A DNA stretch of 64,000 bases from Bemisia tabaci (lineage: Eukaryota; Arthropoda; Insecta; Hemiptera; Aleyrodidae). A program made the position numbers and the translations under genes. Shown in pieces: positions 26,856 through 39,047 of this stretch. The stretch covers positions 28,966,597 to 29,030,596 of the forward strand of contig NC_092799.1 in NCBI RefSeq assembly GCF_918797505.1, written 5' to 3'. The notes under the pieces are model-generated. The model was not told the origin of the DNA. It made no database searches and was given only the letters and a program-made list of their open reading frames with translations. How positions within the stretch are numbered: the first letter of the stretch is position 1; every line of letters begins with the position of its first letter.

Positions 26856-27233
26856 GGACGTATTTCTACCAAACAGAACTATGTAAAAGTGGGAAATATG
26901 GGGTGTGCTCGTTAGTCGAGGGCCGTAAGAATGAATGGGGATTATAAAGCGCCAGTGACGTCAGCGTCGGCGAAGGAGGTGCTTGTTGCTCCTCCGGCTC
27001 GGCCTCGGCCTCTGTAACTCATGAGCCCTGTCCACGCTGCTCTTGTGCCATGCCCGCGGCTCATGAGTTCCGCACTCAGTTGCACATAGGTCTGTTTGAT
27101 AGAATGCAATATCCCGCTTTTCTAATTCTTCAAAAGGAACTACGCCCACTTTTACATTGCTTCTTATGCAGATTTCTAGAGCACACCCCATATTTCTCAC
27201 CGCCACATAGGTCTGTTTGGTAGAAATACGTCC
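26856..27233. mobile_element. MITE family A, copy 3 (divergent subfamily, TSD AGGT)
   Basis: GGACGTATTTCTACCAAACA on the left is mirrored at the right end. A 4-bp duplication AGGT flanks it exactly (26852-26855 and 27234-27237). It shares the internal GCCAGTGACGTCAGCG and CTCATGAG hairpin with copies 1 and 2, but its terminal repeats differ after the first ten bases. Confidence 0.85.
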
Positions 27234-27633
27234 AGGTAGAAAAATCCTGAAGTTAAAGGCAAACGAATCCTACGTACATTAGTATTTGACAAACCATGCC
27301 ATTCAAAAGTCAAAAGTGCGAATTTATGCAAGTTAACTCAAATGAAACAAATGAAAAGTTGAAGAAAATATCCTAAATTTACTGAAATACATAGACCTCC
27401 AGCAGGTCTAAGTTGAGAATGACAAGTTTAGCGATAGATTTAGGGACATTCAAAAGAGGTTTTGTCCAATATGACAATTGAATCGCCTGATTTTTCTTAC
27501 AATGGAGCAAGTGTATCTTCATGCACGTAATTGGATGATGATTATAGGATTATGGCTGATTATTGAGTAGATTAGAAGGTGTTACACTATCCTCGCATGC
27601 AGTTGTTAGATGGAGTTGCTCCTTGGAAAAGTT

Positions 27634-30600
27634 TTACTCCGACTGCTCAGCTCCAGTTGGTTGGATTTTCATCACGTAAGGCAAATCTGGTGGGGCCGAG
27701 TACGGCGTTAGATCGAATGTTTCAAACTCGCCGTCGTCCCCTCTGGAAAAGATAAAGATAATTAGCATTCCCTCTAAATTCACAAATTAGAATGGAGAGT
27801 TTGCAGGTGTCTGAAATTTGGACGAATCTCGTGTTAAAGTGGAAACTACTGACAATGAGTGAACTGAACATGAGGAAAAATATGGTTTAAAAATTGAATA
27901 ATTATTGGAGACGAGACAAAATGATCAAATCTGTTGGAATACATGATTTAAATGGACGTATTTATGCGAAACGGAACTATGTGCAAGTGGGAAAGATGGG
28001 ATGTGCTCGTTAGTGCTCGGGCCATAAGAATGCATGGGAATTATACGGCGTCAGTGATGTCAAAGGGGAAGAAGCCGCCGCGGCCGCCGTCGCTTTCCTC
28101 GTGCATTAACTCATGAGCTCTGTTCACGCTGCTTTTGTCCCATGCCCACGGTTCATGAGTTAGCGCTCAGTTCCTTTTGATTTAATTTCAAATCCGGCTT
28201 TTCTATTTTGTCAAAAAGAACTATATCCACTTTAACATTGTTCCTTATGCAGCGCACTACAAGCACACCCCATCTTTCCCACTTGCACATAGTTCCTTTT
28301 CGCATAAATACGTCCAAATGGGAAACACTGCTAGATGTCACTTGGCAGTGCAGTTACTTTTAAATCTATTTTCATACTATTTCCCATACATGAAAAAAAA
28401 ATATATAAAAATACTGCAAAATCAGCTCTTTGAGCTCTCACAGATAAAGCAAAAAAAATTGCGTGCAAAGTCTAACTGCATTTTACGTAGCCTAATTTTC
28501 CATCATATTTAAGTTTTTTAACACATAATTTAACTACTTAGTACCTTTAAACTTTTGGTGACTTAACCCTAGATTACATATGAAGAAAATACCCACAAAA
28601 TTTCAAGTTTTGCTTATTTTAATTACGCTTATTTCTTTAAGATCAACCCTTCACTTAGAAAAGTTATCTATTTTTCTACGTAGAGTCATCACAAAAAATT
28701 TCCTTGGCCACTTTGAACAACCATGCTGCATGGTGATTTAATTTCAGCCTACTTTTCACAAGAGCTATCCATGCTAAAACTGCCATGCTAGGGGAAAACT
28801 CTGTATGAGCCTTCGGGCAATGCCAAATTTTCTTCAATTAAATACAAATTTTCAAGAACACGTGTGTATATTTTTCTTCCAATTTTTCAAAGAAATCGAT
28901 TCAGGATTCATTCTACAGTATCTGAAAATTGCAAGGCAAAATAATTGAAAATTTTCTCAAAATGAATGTATTATGGGGAAAAATTTGACGACAATTGTAG
29001 GTCCAACAGCGTTTTTCCTTAGCACGGCAAAATAAGGATGCCAATTTTGGAGAAAAAAAATAAATTTTAGTGAATCAATTTGATATTTGAGAGAAAATTG
29101 GTTTGATTAAAAAATTAGCAGCGGTTTTCCTGAAAATGAATTGCTTCCATTTTTGGGATCAAAAGCATGAAAAACTCCAACATTACGTCATTGCCTCCAA
29201 CACTTGTAAAATATAGTAAAAATTGTTTGGTTTCAATAGTTTGCCAATTTTGTTCATTGGTTCTTGAAATTGGTGCCAATTTTAAACTGACCCTAAACAA
29301 TTTATGCGATTTTCTTGTGTCAAGAAATGAGTGCGCCTCAAAGTAATCAATTTGAAATTGCCAACCCTATATGCTATTAACAAAACAACTTTAATGATGG
29401 AAGGATAATATTTTTGGCTTCAGAGGAAAGAGAATGTTTTTCAAATTTAAAGAGTCAAGAAGAAAATATGCTTGCACTCACTTTAAGGCTAGGCCCAGTG
29501 CAGCAGGGCACTGAGCTTTTGCAACACTAGAGGTGAGACCGTAGTCTTGCAAAGTTTTTGAGTCTTCCATCACATGAACATTCTTATCATACAATCGCTG
29601 ACTTGAGGGTGGCACTTTTAAAATACCTGCAACACCAGAATAAAATTTAAGTGAATTTTAGCAATATTTGGTTTTCTTAATAAAATAAATGCCATTTCTC
29701 TCAAGAATTTGAGAATTTATCATATGCAAAGACACAGCAATTTCATAAACAAAAAGATATACAGCCCATTCTAAGAGGAGATATGCTAAAAAAAGGATAT
29801 TGACAACCAAAACAGGGCTTGAACTAAGAAAATGAAATATGAGGAAAGATACTTTTTTCTCTTTTTAGTTTTTTTGAATGACAACAACCTTTCTCGCTCT
29901 GAAAAAGATAAAAAAGTTAACCGAATAACTGCACATTTCCAAATTATATTACATTACCTTAAGCTTTTCGATCATTTCATCATCTTCAGAGGCAATATTT
30001 GAGAAATACAGCGAATAGCAAATACACAAAAAACTACACAACATGGCTGGTGATTGGCGATTAAGATCTGAAGATCATCAAATGATTGAAAAGCTTAAGG
30101 TAATGTAATATAATTAGGAAAAGAGCAGTTATTCAGCTAACTTTTTTATCTTTTTCATTGTCACTGTTCTAACTGCTAACTACACCATGTTCAGTTACTT
30201 TCTCTCTCTGTAGAGAAGAGCTATGAAATAAAAATGAATAAGCTCTTTTCTTAAATTTATCTTCAGGGTAAATAGCTTTGATGCTAAAGAGGACAGCTTC
30301 ATCTTTTAAAGGTAAAAAATTTGCCTGGTTAGTTGAACTTACATCCGTAATTGCAGCAAGTTCCAAGCACTCAAGTAACCTTGCTGTCCAAAATGACCCT
30401 CAAATTATTGGTTTATGTAGGATGGTAAGTTAACAGTTATGTACGACTGTATGCAGTACCGAGTTGACAGGTGTTAACAGGCTGGTAATATATCTTCAGA
30501 CTCCTGAGCATGACCTTTATGGGTCATCAAAACAATGAGTTTGTGCATACTTTTAGGCTCTTAGAGCCCTTGTTGGAGGCACTAACAAATTGGCCAAAGG

Positions 30601-31974
30601 TGAAAATCACTGTTATCTGATGATAGCACCTTCAATTTCATCAGCTCTCGGAGACACCTTTATAAACATTGTGCATGAGCACCACCTTCCAACAATGCTT
30701 TTCTCTACGCTCTGAGAGCTCTTATGAGGAGCGCTAAATATTGAGGAAAATTGACTTAAAGAATGATTTTAACGGTTAACAGTTTCTAACTATGGAACCT
30801 TGATCTTGAGACAAGTCAAGTACCTTTTTGATGATGACTTGAGCAATTGCATTCATAATTTACGAAAACGGAAAAGAAAAAATCAAAAATTTGGAGGCAG
30901 TTTTCTCTAATTGCATGAGATAAGAGCCTCCTTGCATCGACCTCTTCACAGATTAGAAAAAAAATCTGATATTATTGCATTACTCCCGACTAACATTGGC
31001 CTCATACAATTTCAAATGAAAAATCGGGTAAAGAAAAAGTCTCACCTTCCAAAATCCTTTTCAATTCTAAAACTGTTGTGTTATCTTTAGCATCGGTGAA
31101 AATTGTGAGATTCTTACGCCGTATCATCAGAAAGACATCCTGTGAACACACAAAAAAAAATCAAGCAGTGAGATGAATACCTAAAAGCAGAGAGGCAAAA
31201 TTATTGACTGTGTTGAAAGAATTTTCAACAGGCCAGAATACCTTGGTACTTGCACATCAGAACTTCAACATTGATGCATCACTGAATTTCTGGAATGTCA
31301 CGACAGATTTCCTCTTACTCCACTTAGTTGCACAGAGTACTTATCCTTTGAAGGTAAGTATCGCATAATCGGTTGGAGCGCAGTCTCAAAGCATACTGCA
31401 TTCAAAGAGTGAATTGCTGAAAAAACATTTTTCTTTCTGCCTTAGAGAAGCTGTTCTAATGGTGTCAGGCAACTGAAGCCTCATAGATTGATGCAGAGCC
31501 TGAACCCTGAAACGCATCTTCTCTAATAATTCGTAAAATTTGATTTCCTGAAGATTCATTTCCATGTTTAAACTGCGGGTGTGAAAATAAGTATTTGTCT
31601 GTACGGTTCTCAAATCACTAAAGTGAGGGAGACAATGAAAAATTTTGGTTGCAGTTGCACTGAAACATAACCTCCAAATTAGCCTTGAAAAAATCAAGAG
31701 TGACTTGATGGAACGATGCCATCTAGAAGTAGGTTGAATACCACATGGTCCTTGAACTAGCCTCTCAAGAGGAAGTTAGTTTATTAAAGTTCAGGAAAAA
31801 GGGAAGGAGCTAGAGGTGTGATTGTGATAAACCGCAGGTCTATGTTCATGACTGCCATGCGCCTCTCGGAAAGCAAATTTCACATTAGCTTGTTCAAGGC
31901 ATGTTGACACTTGTCCAACTGAACTAAAGAGTTCTTGGCTCTGGTGAAAAATTAAACTTGGAAATACTCACCAT
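27634..31974 (-). CDS. ELOB: Elongin B, complete
   Basis: Elongin B is a ubiquitin-like partner of Elongin C, in the nuclear Elongin transcription factor and in VHL/SOCS-type cullin ubiquitin ligases. The four coding exons on the minus strand are 31972-31974 (the ATG alone, donor GTGAGT), 31046-31139, 29482-29626 and 27634-27742, all in phase, giving 116 residues against about 118 in other animals. Diagnostic strings are DVFLMIRRK and [18 protein letters not shown] in the ubiquitin-like fold, [20 protein letters not shown] in the middle, and the C-terminal [20 protein letters not shown], closest to the insect form. The intron at 29627-31045 holds a foldback (29900-30157) and the intron at 27743-29481 a family A MITE (27954-28315). 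It is head-to-head with the THAP transposase gene, whose start codon is 1.33 kb away. Confidence 0.95.
27954..28315. mobile_element. MITE family A, copy 2 (TSD AAAT), in an Elongin B intron
   Basis: 362 bp; GGACGTATTTATGCGAAACG on the left is mirrored at the right end for about 45 bases. The duplication AAAT flanks it exactly (27950-27953 and 28316-28319). Close relative of copy 1. Confidence 0.88.
29900..30157. mobile_element. Foldback/MITE in an Elongin B intron
   Basis: Arms of about 95 bases: TGAAAAAGATAAAAAAGTTA on the left and its reverse complement on the right. Matches continue through ATTACATTACCTTAAGCTTT to TCATCTTCAGA. Short spacer, no coding capacity. Confidence 0.8.
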
Positions 31975-32390
31975 GATAACTGTTATTATGTAGAACTAAT
32001 CAGATAAGAAGCAAGGGGCGATGATGTACACTTATGAAACTTGAGCAAAAAAAGAACAGAGAACCTTCAGCACATACTACAATAATAAAGACGATAATCT
32101 GCGTATTATATTATCGACTAATAAAAAATAAATAAAGCAATGTACTTGGTACGTTTTCTTGTTGCTAAATTTAAAAAAAAATTACTTTTAGTATCCCCTA
32201 AAATTTACGGAACTAGATGTAAACACAAGATGATGACTGCGATTTTTGCTTATCTACTTGTTCGCAGAGTACAACAAAGATGTCGTTGGTGTCGGTGAAC
32301 TTTAGTTTATTCATCGTCAACAAGAGAGCGCCACCATAGACCTAACTCGTACTCTCTGCTCGTACTGCTCGAACAGCAGCATACAGCAGC

Positions 32391-32970
32391 ACTGCCGTGA
32401 TAGCGAAGAGAGCCGTAAGTGCAAAATTTTCGAAATCGAGTTTTCTTCAAAATTCGTCTAAACTCTTTTAGATGAAATTACTGAGACAGCTAAAACAGCA
32501 AAATTCATCCAAATTTAATGAAAACGAGACGTATGAAAAAGCCGTAAGTGCACAAAAAATGACGTAGTTTTAGGCAAGACAGCCGTAAGTGACAATATTC
32601 CTCCAGAGAGCCAATGAAAACAGTGCTTTCAAGAGGAATGCCGCCCTCATCTGCCGATTTCTAACCTGAAAATGTGTTTGTTGTGTGTCCAAAACGCGAC
32701 CACGAAAGCATGCAGAAGATAGCACTTACGGCTGTCTTGCCAAATACTAACCTAACATGAAACTGAATTTTACCTTTTTCATGTACTTTGAAATTAAATC
32801 GGTCGAGTTTTAATCCCCCAAATGATTTCTAAGAGTCTATTGAATGATTGGTTGCGATTTGACAAAGAACGGAGGCTTCTTTCAATAAAGTGTTCCACTC
32901 GGAAGCTTCTAGGCCCGTTTTCTCAAAACTTCATTTTTGCACTTACGGTTCTCTTCGCTATCACGGCAGA
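32391..32970. mobile_element. Inverted-repeat element between the Elongin B and THAP gene starts
   Basis: Outer arms contain TGCCGTGATAGCGAAGAG followed by CCGTAAGTGC, at 32393 and mirrored to 32968. An inner pair, GGCAAGACAGCCGTAAGTG, is mirrored again. CCGTAAGTG or its complement occurs five times in about 550 bases. It occupies much of the shared upstream region of the two divergent genes. Confidence 0.7.
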
Positions 32971-33303
32971 GCAGCTAGAGTACCTATACATGGACGAAGA
33001 TATTACATTAGGACCTTTCTCTGGTGTGCGAGATCCGAGCGTCAGCGCGATCTGGCAGAAGCACTTTTGAGTTATTTAGAGGAGCTACTTTCAGAATATG
33101 TCCCATAGATACCGCTAGTGTTGAGAGGTACTTTTTACAAAACCGCGTCAGGTTTGAATTTTTTAACGAATTGCCCGTCGCCATCACGCACTCGGCCATT
33201 GCGATTGCATTGCCGTACGCTATTTCCATCTATTTCCACCTATTCCTGATTTCCCGAGCGTATTCAGTTTCCAGAATTTGAGTGCTCTTATCTTTTCTTC
33301 AAG

Positions 33304-36300
33304 ATGAATCCTCAGTTTGACTGTGGTTAGTAAGTGTTGGTGTTCTCTTCACCCGTGATATAGACTCTTTCAGTGTTTTAGTTTAGTAATCCGTAGATGT
33401 CTTTTGTGCAGCCGGTCTGCCAGGAAAGATACATCTGTTACCCTTTTTTCTTTCCCGTCTTCTAAAGAACGGTAAGTAATCATTCCTTTCATGATCTACT
33501 ACTTTCACTTTCTAGTATCAAAAAACCCTCTTGCACCCTATTATTTGTCGCATATAGGCTGGTTTTTCTTCATACATGAGAAGCCCACATTGTTGTAGAA
33601 GTGGCCGCTGCTGCTATTTCTACGGGTGGATACTCAGTATTTGTGGCTATCAAGGCTCGCTGTGCAACACCCTTTACTGGTGTCACCATTTCTGTCCATA
33701 CTCTACTGTACATACCGACTGCTGAGATATTCCACTTGAGCTGTATCGCTGACTCATTAACTTTCTCATTTGGTAGGAGGTGCATCCGTGCCTGCGTTTG
33801 ACTCAAAGTAGCCTGTACACGGTCTGTCAAATTTCCCTGCATGAGATGAGTCTTAACACGGCTCTGAGTCGTGTCTTCAATCTGTTGAAATCACTGTTGA
33901 ATAAGCTCAGCTCTACTTATAATTTGCCGGGTGTTACAAGCTCTCGTCGTTATTTTTGACCAATTTTACCTTTGAAACAGTTAATCTCTTTGCTCTAGTA
34001 AGTGTGCATTAGACTCAGATTTTTCAGACGGAGCAGTATGCTAGTCCAAACCACACAGAGAAGATTGGAAGTTAGAAGAAGTGATGAGCTTGAGGTTTTT
34101 TCTTAACTTCTTACTCTTCGAGCATGCAAATCTTAGCAGCCAACCTGTGCTCAGGTTCTTGCTTAAAGATTTAGTCTGAGTCAATTTACATGAATCTGGT
34201 GCTACTGAGAACCCTTTTCTTTTTCCAGGTTAGAAAAATGGATTAGTGCCATTCCGAATCCTCCACCTTCTCCTAAAAGGAAGAATGCCAGAATTTGCTC
34301 CCTCCACTTCTTCATAGAAGACTTCAAGGTTTTTTCAACCTTCAAAAAAGCATTAAATGATGATGCTGTTCCAAAGGCCGGATTGTGCTACAAGCCGTCC
34401 AATCACTCTGTGTCAAACACATCGTTGGGCGGTCAATCATCGGAGTTTAACTCGCCTTTGGGTGCATCTTTTTTGTCTCCTTGCTCACCATCTCCTCACA
34501 TTAACAAGGACACGCTTCGTCGAAATTATGGTAAGCTGTGAACATAATCAATCCATTTCCTTTTATTTTCCTTAATTCCCATCTCGAAGGAAGGTAATGC
34601 AAATAACAATTCTTATTTTCAGAGGTATCATTGCACGGGCAGTATTTTTTAATTTTCACTAGGAATTTTCATGAACTAAAATAATTGCATGCCACCAAGG
34701 CATTATTGCTTTATTGCTAGATATTAAAAGGTGATAATTCACTTTGAAACTCTTTTAAAAAAAAAAATTAATGCTGATGAGTCAATGTCCCAAATACTTA
34801 CTTTATTTAAATAATGATTTTTACTCTTTCCTGCCCATAGGTTCAAAAAGTCGAAGAGAGTTGTTTACTGTTAACTCAACACAACTGGACGACTCCAAAT
34901 ATTGTAGCGTAGGATCCTCCAGAGAAGGCTCCAACCCTGATAATGGTAATTTTATGCTTATCCAACACTTTCATTTCTTCTTCCATTGTTGTATTTTGGT
35001 TCTTCATAAATTCTCTAAGGATCTCTTACGGACGGTTTCTTTGCCTGATGTGAGAATGTGCAACTTATTTGCAGTAGCTATCTGTGTTCCCTTATTTAAA
35101 GGTTTTGAGTTTCTTGCATTCCATTCAGTTGAAGATTACTATACTCTTACACATTCTAAAGTGTAGGTAGAAAGTCTTAGTCCCCCTCAATCTCAGATCG
35201 TGAGCTTCTAGCTTGAGTCCCATCTTGCTGTCTAATACCAATTTCTTGTCATGCTATACAAATATATGCTGTAACTCCAGTGCAACTGATTTTTATTTTC
35301 AGCTACCTCTGATCAACATGCCCTCATTTCCATGTGCGGAAGTCCTATTGGAAAAAGGAAGCACAGTACGCCACACAAAGACACTACGCTGTGCATGAAA
35401 AAGTGCCGAAGTCATCCCAGCCATAGAAGGCATTCTCTTTGTAGTGAGGAAAAAACTGGTCCAAGCAAGAACAGGGGACTCCTGGGTGAGTTTCTTTCTA
35501 TTTCAATGGAAAAATAAGATCAAGCAAACAAACATTTTGTACTTTCTTTCTTCCTTTCTTCTTTTTGTTGACAGAAGATGCATTTCCTTTCTAATATTCA
35601 TTACATTTCTCTACGAAACCAAAAAAATCCAATGTTTAATGTAAAAGATCATAGATGATTTTTTTCAGAATCTGCTTTTCATTTCAAGTATCAAGTATAC
35701 ATTGTTATCCAAGTATGCTCTGTTCACTTTGGAATACAAATTAACATCTTTAGACTTTTTGATAACTTTGAGTGTGTGGCATACTTAATATTTTTGAACC
35801 CGCAAGAGCATCATGAAAAAAGCTATTAAAATCTCAAAGGTATTTTATGTGTTTCTTTTTTTTGTAAATCACTTGGCTTTAGCACATATTTTTATCAATC
35901 ATTCTGTAGTCAAGGCTATCTCTCTTTTGACAATCGCATCGTAATGAATTTGACATTTAATTACAATCCTCCGAGGTTCTGATTATTTTTTTTAGGAAAT
36001 TTACTTTTACATAGAACAGAAATATGCTCTGTTGTAATTAAAACAATTTAATTTACATTTGCAGCTGAAAACCAGGAATCTGATTCCACAAATGGAGACA
36101 AATCTTTGTGTCAGACTTTACTTGGCACTGTCTCATCTCCAGGGCAGAACATCTTCAATGTAACAGCAACTCCCTCCTCAGGTAATTTTTTTGATTTGCC
36201 ATTTTCCTTGTAGTACAGAGAACCAATTACTGATACCGATTTGAAGTGAGACATAAAACTTGTCCCATCCCGATGAATAACATAAAAATATAAATGTGCT

Positions 36301-39047
36301 AAAAATCCAATAAGTCTAATCATTAATAATAGCCTTTGCCCAAATGAAACATAATTTAAGTTCTGTTGGAGATACTGGAAATTTTTAATGATAATATGGC
36401 AAAAGGCACACCATATAAGCACATTTTAGCAAAACTGCTCTTTGACTCAATGTGCTTTAAAACTTACTGTGTGGTAATGTGCTCTGACTTGGTTGATGAA
36501 AATGAAAAGTTAAAATCTACATATTTTGGTTGTCTGGGATTTCATTACCACTGCCAATGATTCTTACTTTTTTTTGTTTTAAAATAAGTCTATCTGTCTA
36601 CAGTTACTTATTCCTCTAAACTGCACTCTTAAAATCCACATTTCTATCCTCACTTTCTTTCATCATTGCTGGTCCTTGTTTCAGATCATGAACAGCCAAT
36701 GCCAAGGAAGCGGCGAAATGATAGTACTCGAGTGGCAGCTTTGAGAGAGAAGCTCATACAGAAGAATAGAACCATCAACAAACTCAGAATGCAAGTCAAA
36801 AGATCAAAACATCCCAAATCAGCCTCGCTCTCTGCAAGAGAAATCGTTGCTGCAGCTAGACCGCATTTGAAGCCAGCCATGCGAATTCTGCTTGAAGCAC
36901 AGCTGAAGTTGAGCTCTCGTAAGAAGAAAGGAATGAGATGGAGTCAGGAGATGAAAGATTTTACTTTAGGTTTAATGTATCACGGTCCTAGGTGTTATAG
37001 GTATTTATCAAAGTTGATCCCTTTGCCAAGCATCTCAACAATAAATCGGTATCAAAGTGTATTACATCTTAAACCCGGTATCCACGAGCATGTTAAATTA
37101 GGTTTGAAAGACATTGTTACAACCTGGTCTCAAAATAAGAAAATTTGCACATTGGTAATCGATGGAATGTCAATCAAGAGACACTTAGAGTATGATAACA
37201 AAAGAGATTTTGTCAGTGGTTTTACAGATGACGGTCTGAATCGATCAAGGAAGCCAGCCAATCAAGGCATTGTTGCTGTTCTCAAAGGCATTCTTTCCCC
37301 TTGGAAGCAAATCGTTGGTCATTGGCTGACCACTGACACTGATCCTGCTGATATTATACTCAAAGCTGTTAAAGATTGTGTCGCTTTTGCGAATGAAACA
37401 GGTTTAATCTTAAAACTGTTTGTTTGTGACCCTGGTTCAAAAAACAGGAAACTAGTGCGTGCATTGGGTATCACTCGAGATAAACCGTATTTCATGAATG
37501 GAGATCAGAAAGTTTTCTTTGTATGGGATCCTCCTCATCTTATTAAGAATGTAAGGAACAATCTTCTCAAGAACGATTTCTTGTGGCGTGGGCAAGTTGT
37601 CAGCTGGAAGCACATTAGAAACTTATACTTTGCTCAAAAACAAATGAGGTTGAAATTAACACCGAAGCTCACACGACGACATGTCATATTTAGAAACAGC
37701 TTTGCTAAAATGAAAGTGAAATTAGCCACTCAGGTTTTTTCCAATTCCGTCAACGTTGCCCTCCTCACATTTGTTGCATTTAATCGTTTGCCTTCTTCTG
37801 CTGTGCATACTGCTTGTTGTTGTAAAGACCTAAACGATCTTTTCGATTGCTTCAATAGCATGCAATTTGTAAAAGATAAACTTACCCTCAGATATGCAAT
37901 CGGTCCAAGGTCGGAACATATATCATTCCTAGATCCAAAACTACTTGATTACTTAGATAAGGCTGCCTTCCTAGGTGTGAAGAGACAACCTTTTGTTTTG
38001 AAAGACTGGGTTGTTTCGATTAGAGGGCTGTTGATGCTCGTAGAGGATCTAAGTCAAACTTATAATACCAAGTCAATCCGTACTCGTCTCTTAAATCAAG
38101 ATACTCTTGAGAACACCTTCTCTACTCTACGTCAGCAGGATGGTTGCTCAGACAATCCTACCACAAAACAGCTTGAGCGCGGGTTAAGAATGACTTCCCT
38201 CTCTTCCCTCCTGAAGCTAAGTGCTTCCAGTAATTGTGAGGATGAAATGGAGAAAGCAGTGCTCGGTCTCAAGAATTTACCAACTGAACTTTTTTCAAAG
38301 AAAAAACAACTCAGCTCCACTGACATTTTGAGTTTAACGGAAACAGAAACCTTTGATTTAAATGAAAATGTTGATCTAGACATAATCGAAGAATGTGCAT
38401 TGTATTATTGTTGCGGCTTTATTACTCGGCAATTTGCACGCAAGCACAAGTGCCCTATCTGTGAGTTTAAGCTTTTAGTCGATCCAGATGAAAGAATGTT
38501 ATTGGAAAACTATCAGATGTTTATGTATTTTAAGGCACACAGCAACAAGCTTGGTTCTGACTTCGGTCATTTAAAAGCACCATCCTTCGAAAGTTTTGAA
38601 ATACTTAAAAAAATTGACAATTTGTTCCATCAAATCTTTAAGGTACGCTCTCATGAGAAGAATATTGCACTTAAGATAAGATTAGCAATTGACGAAGCAG
38701 GTTTAAGACTTAATTTGTGCACTGAAGATGCTGAGGATGAATTTCTGTCAACTCTCATTCGAACTCGAATTTTATGGGAAGTTAGATTTATGAATCGTAG
38801 ATTTGAAGAGGAAAGGATTGAGGAGCAGGATAGGCGGAAGTTGAAAAAATTACAGGGCAAAGATGCTGCAGGAAGCTCAAAGGAGAAGAAAGGAAGTAGC
38901 TCTGAGTCTGAATGCACCAAAAAAATTGTAGCTAGATGCACAAAGCGAAAAGGAGAAGAGCAAGAGTCTGAGAGGACATCAACTAAAGTTGGTACCTGGG
39001 CAATCCAAGAAGTAACTGCTCAAGAGACCTCCAATCCACCTTCTTAA
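33304..39047 (+). CDS. THAP-domain P-element-type transposase (THAP9-like), apparently intact
   Basis: Seven coding exons (33304-33329, 33382-33471, 34229-34530, 34841-34945, 35303-35485, 36065-36181, 36685-39047) join in phase to 1061 residues. An N-terminal THAP DNA-binding domain (about 11-88) has zinc ligands C15, C18, C62 and H65 and the closing AVP motif (85-87). A Lys/Arg-rich heptad stretch (about 290-315) could dimerise. The transposase core follows: helix-turn-helix GPRCYRYLSKLIPLPS, candidate acidic residues D434 (LVIDGMS), D522 (FVCDPGSKN), D555 (FVWDPPHLIKN) and E749 (QDTLENTFSTLRQQDG), and the C-terminal C-x2-C motif KCPICEF. No stop or frameshift was seen. The many introns and 1.1-kb 3' region suggest a host-domesticated gene, though an active element cannot be excluded. 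The first exon is the least certain; its choice gives strong splice signals and leaves the finger complete. Confidence 0.88.

Larger units (their letters stand above)
20432..27633. other. Intergenic region between POLR3B and Elongin B: repeats only
   Basis: I found no supportable gene in these 7.2 kb. They hold MITEs of families B and C, a tandem 80-bp duplication, two elements with CAGGGTG-like ends and the family A copy 3. The short open frames here fall inside repeats or lack family resemblance. Confidence 0.6.

Noticed and set aside
36666..39047. The 793-residue open frame read as a complete single-exon gene starting MLVLVSDHEQ
   Set aside because: A strong acceptor at 36681-36684 and five upstream in-phase exons supplying a complete THAP finger show that the first residues are intronic.
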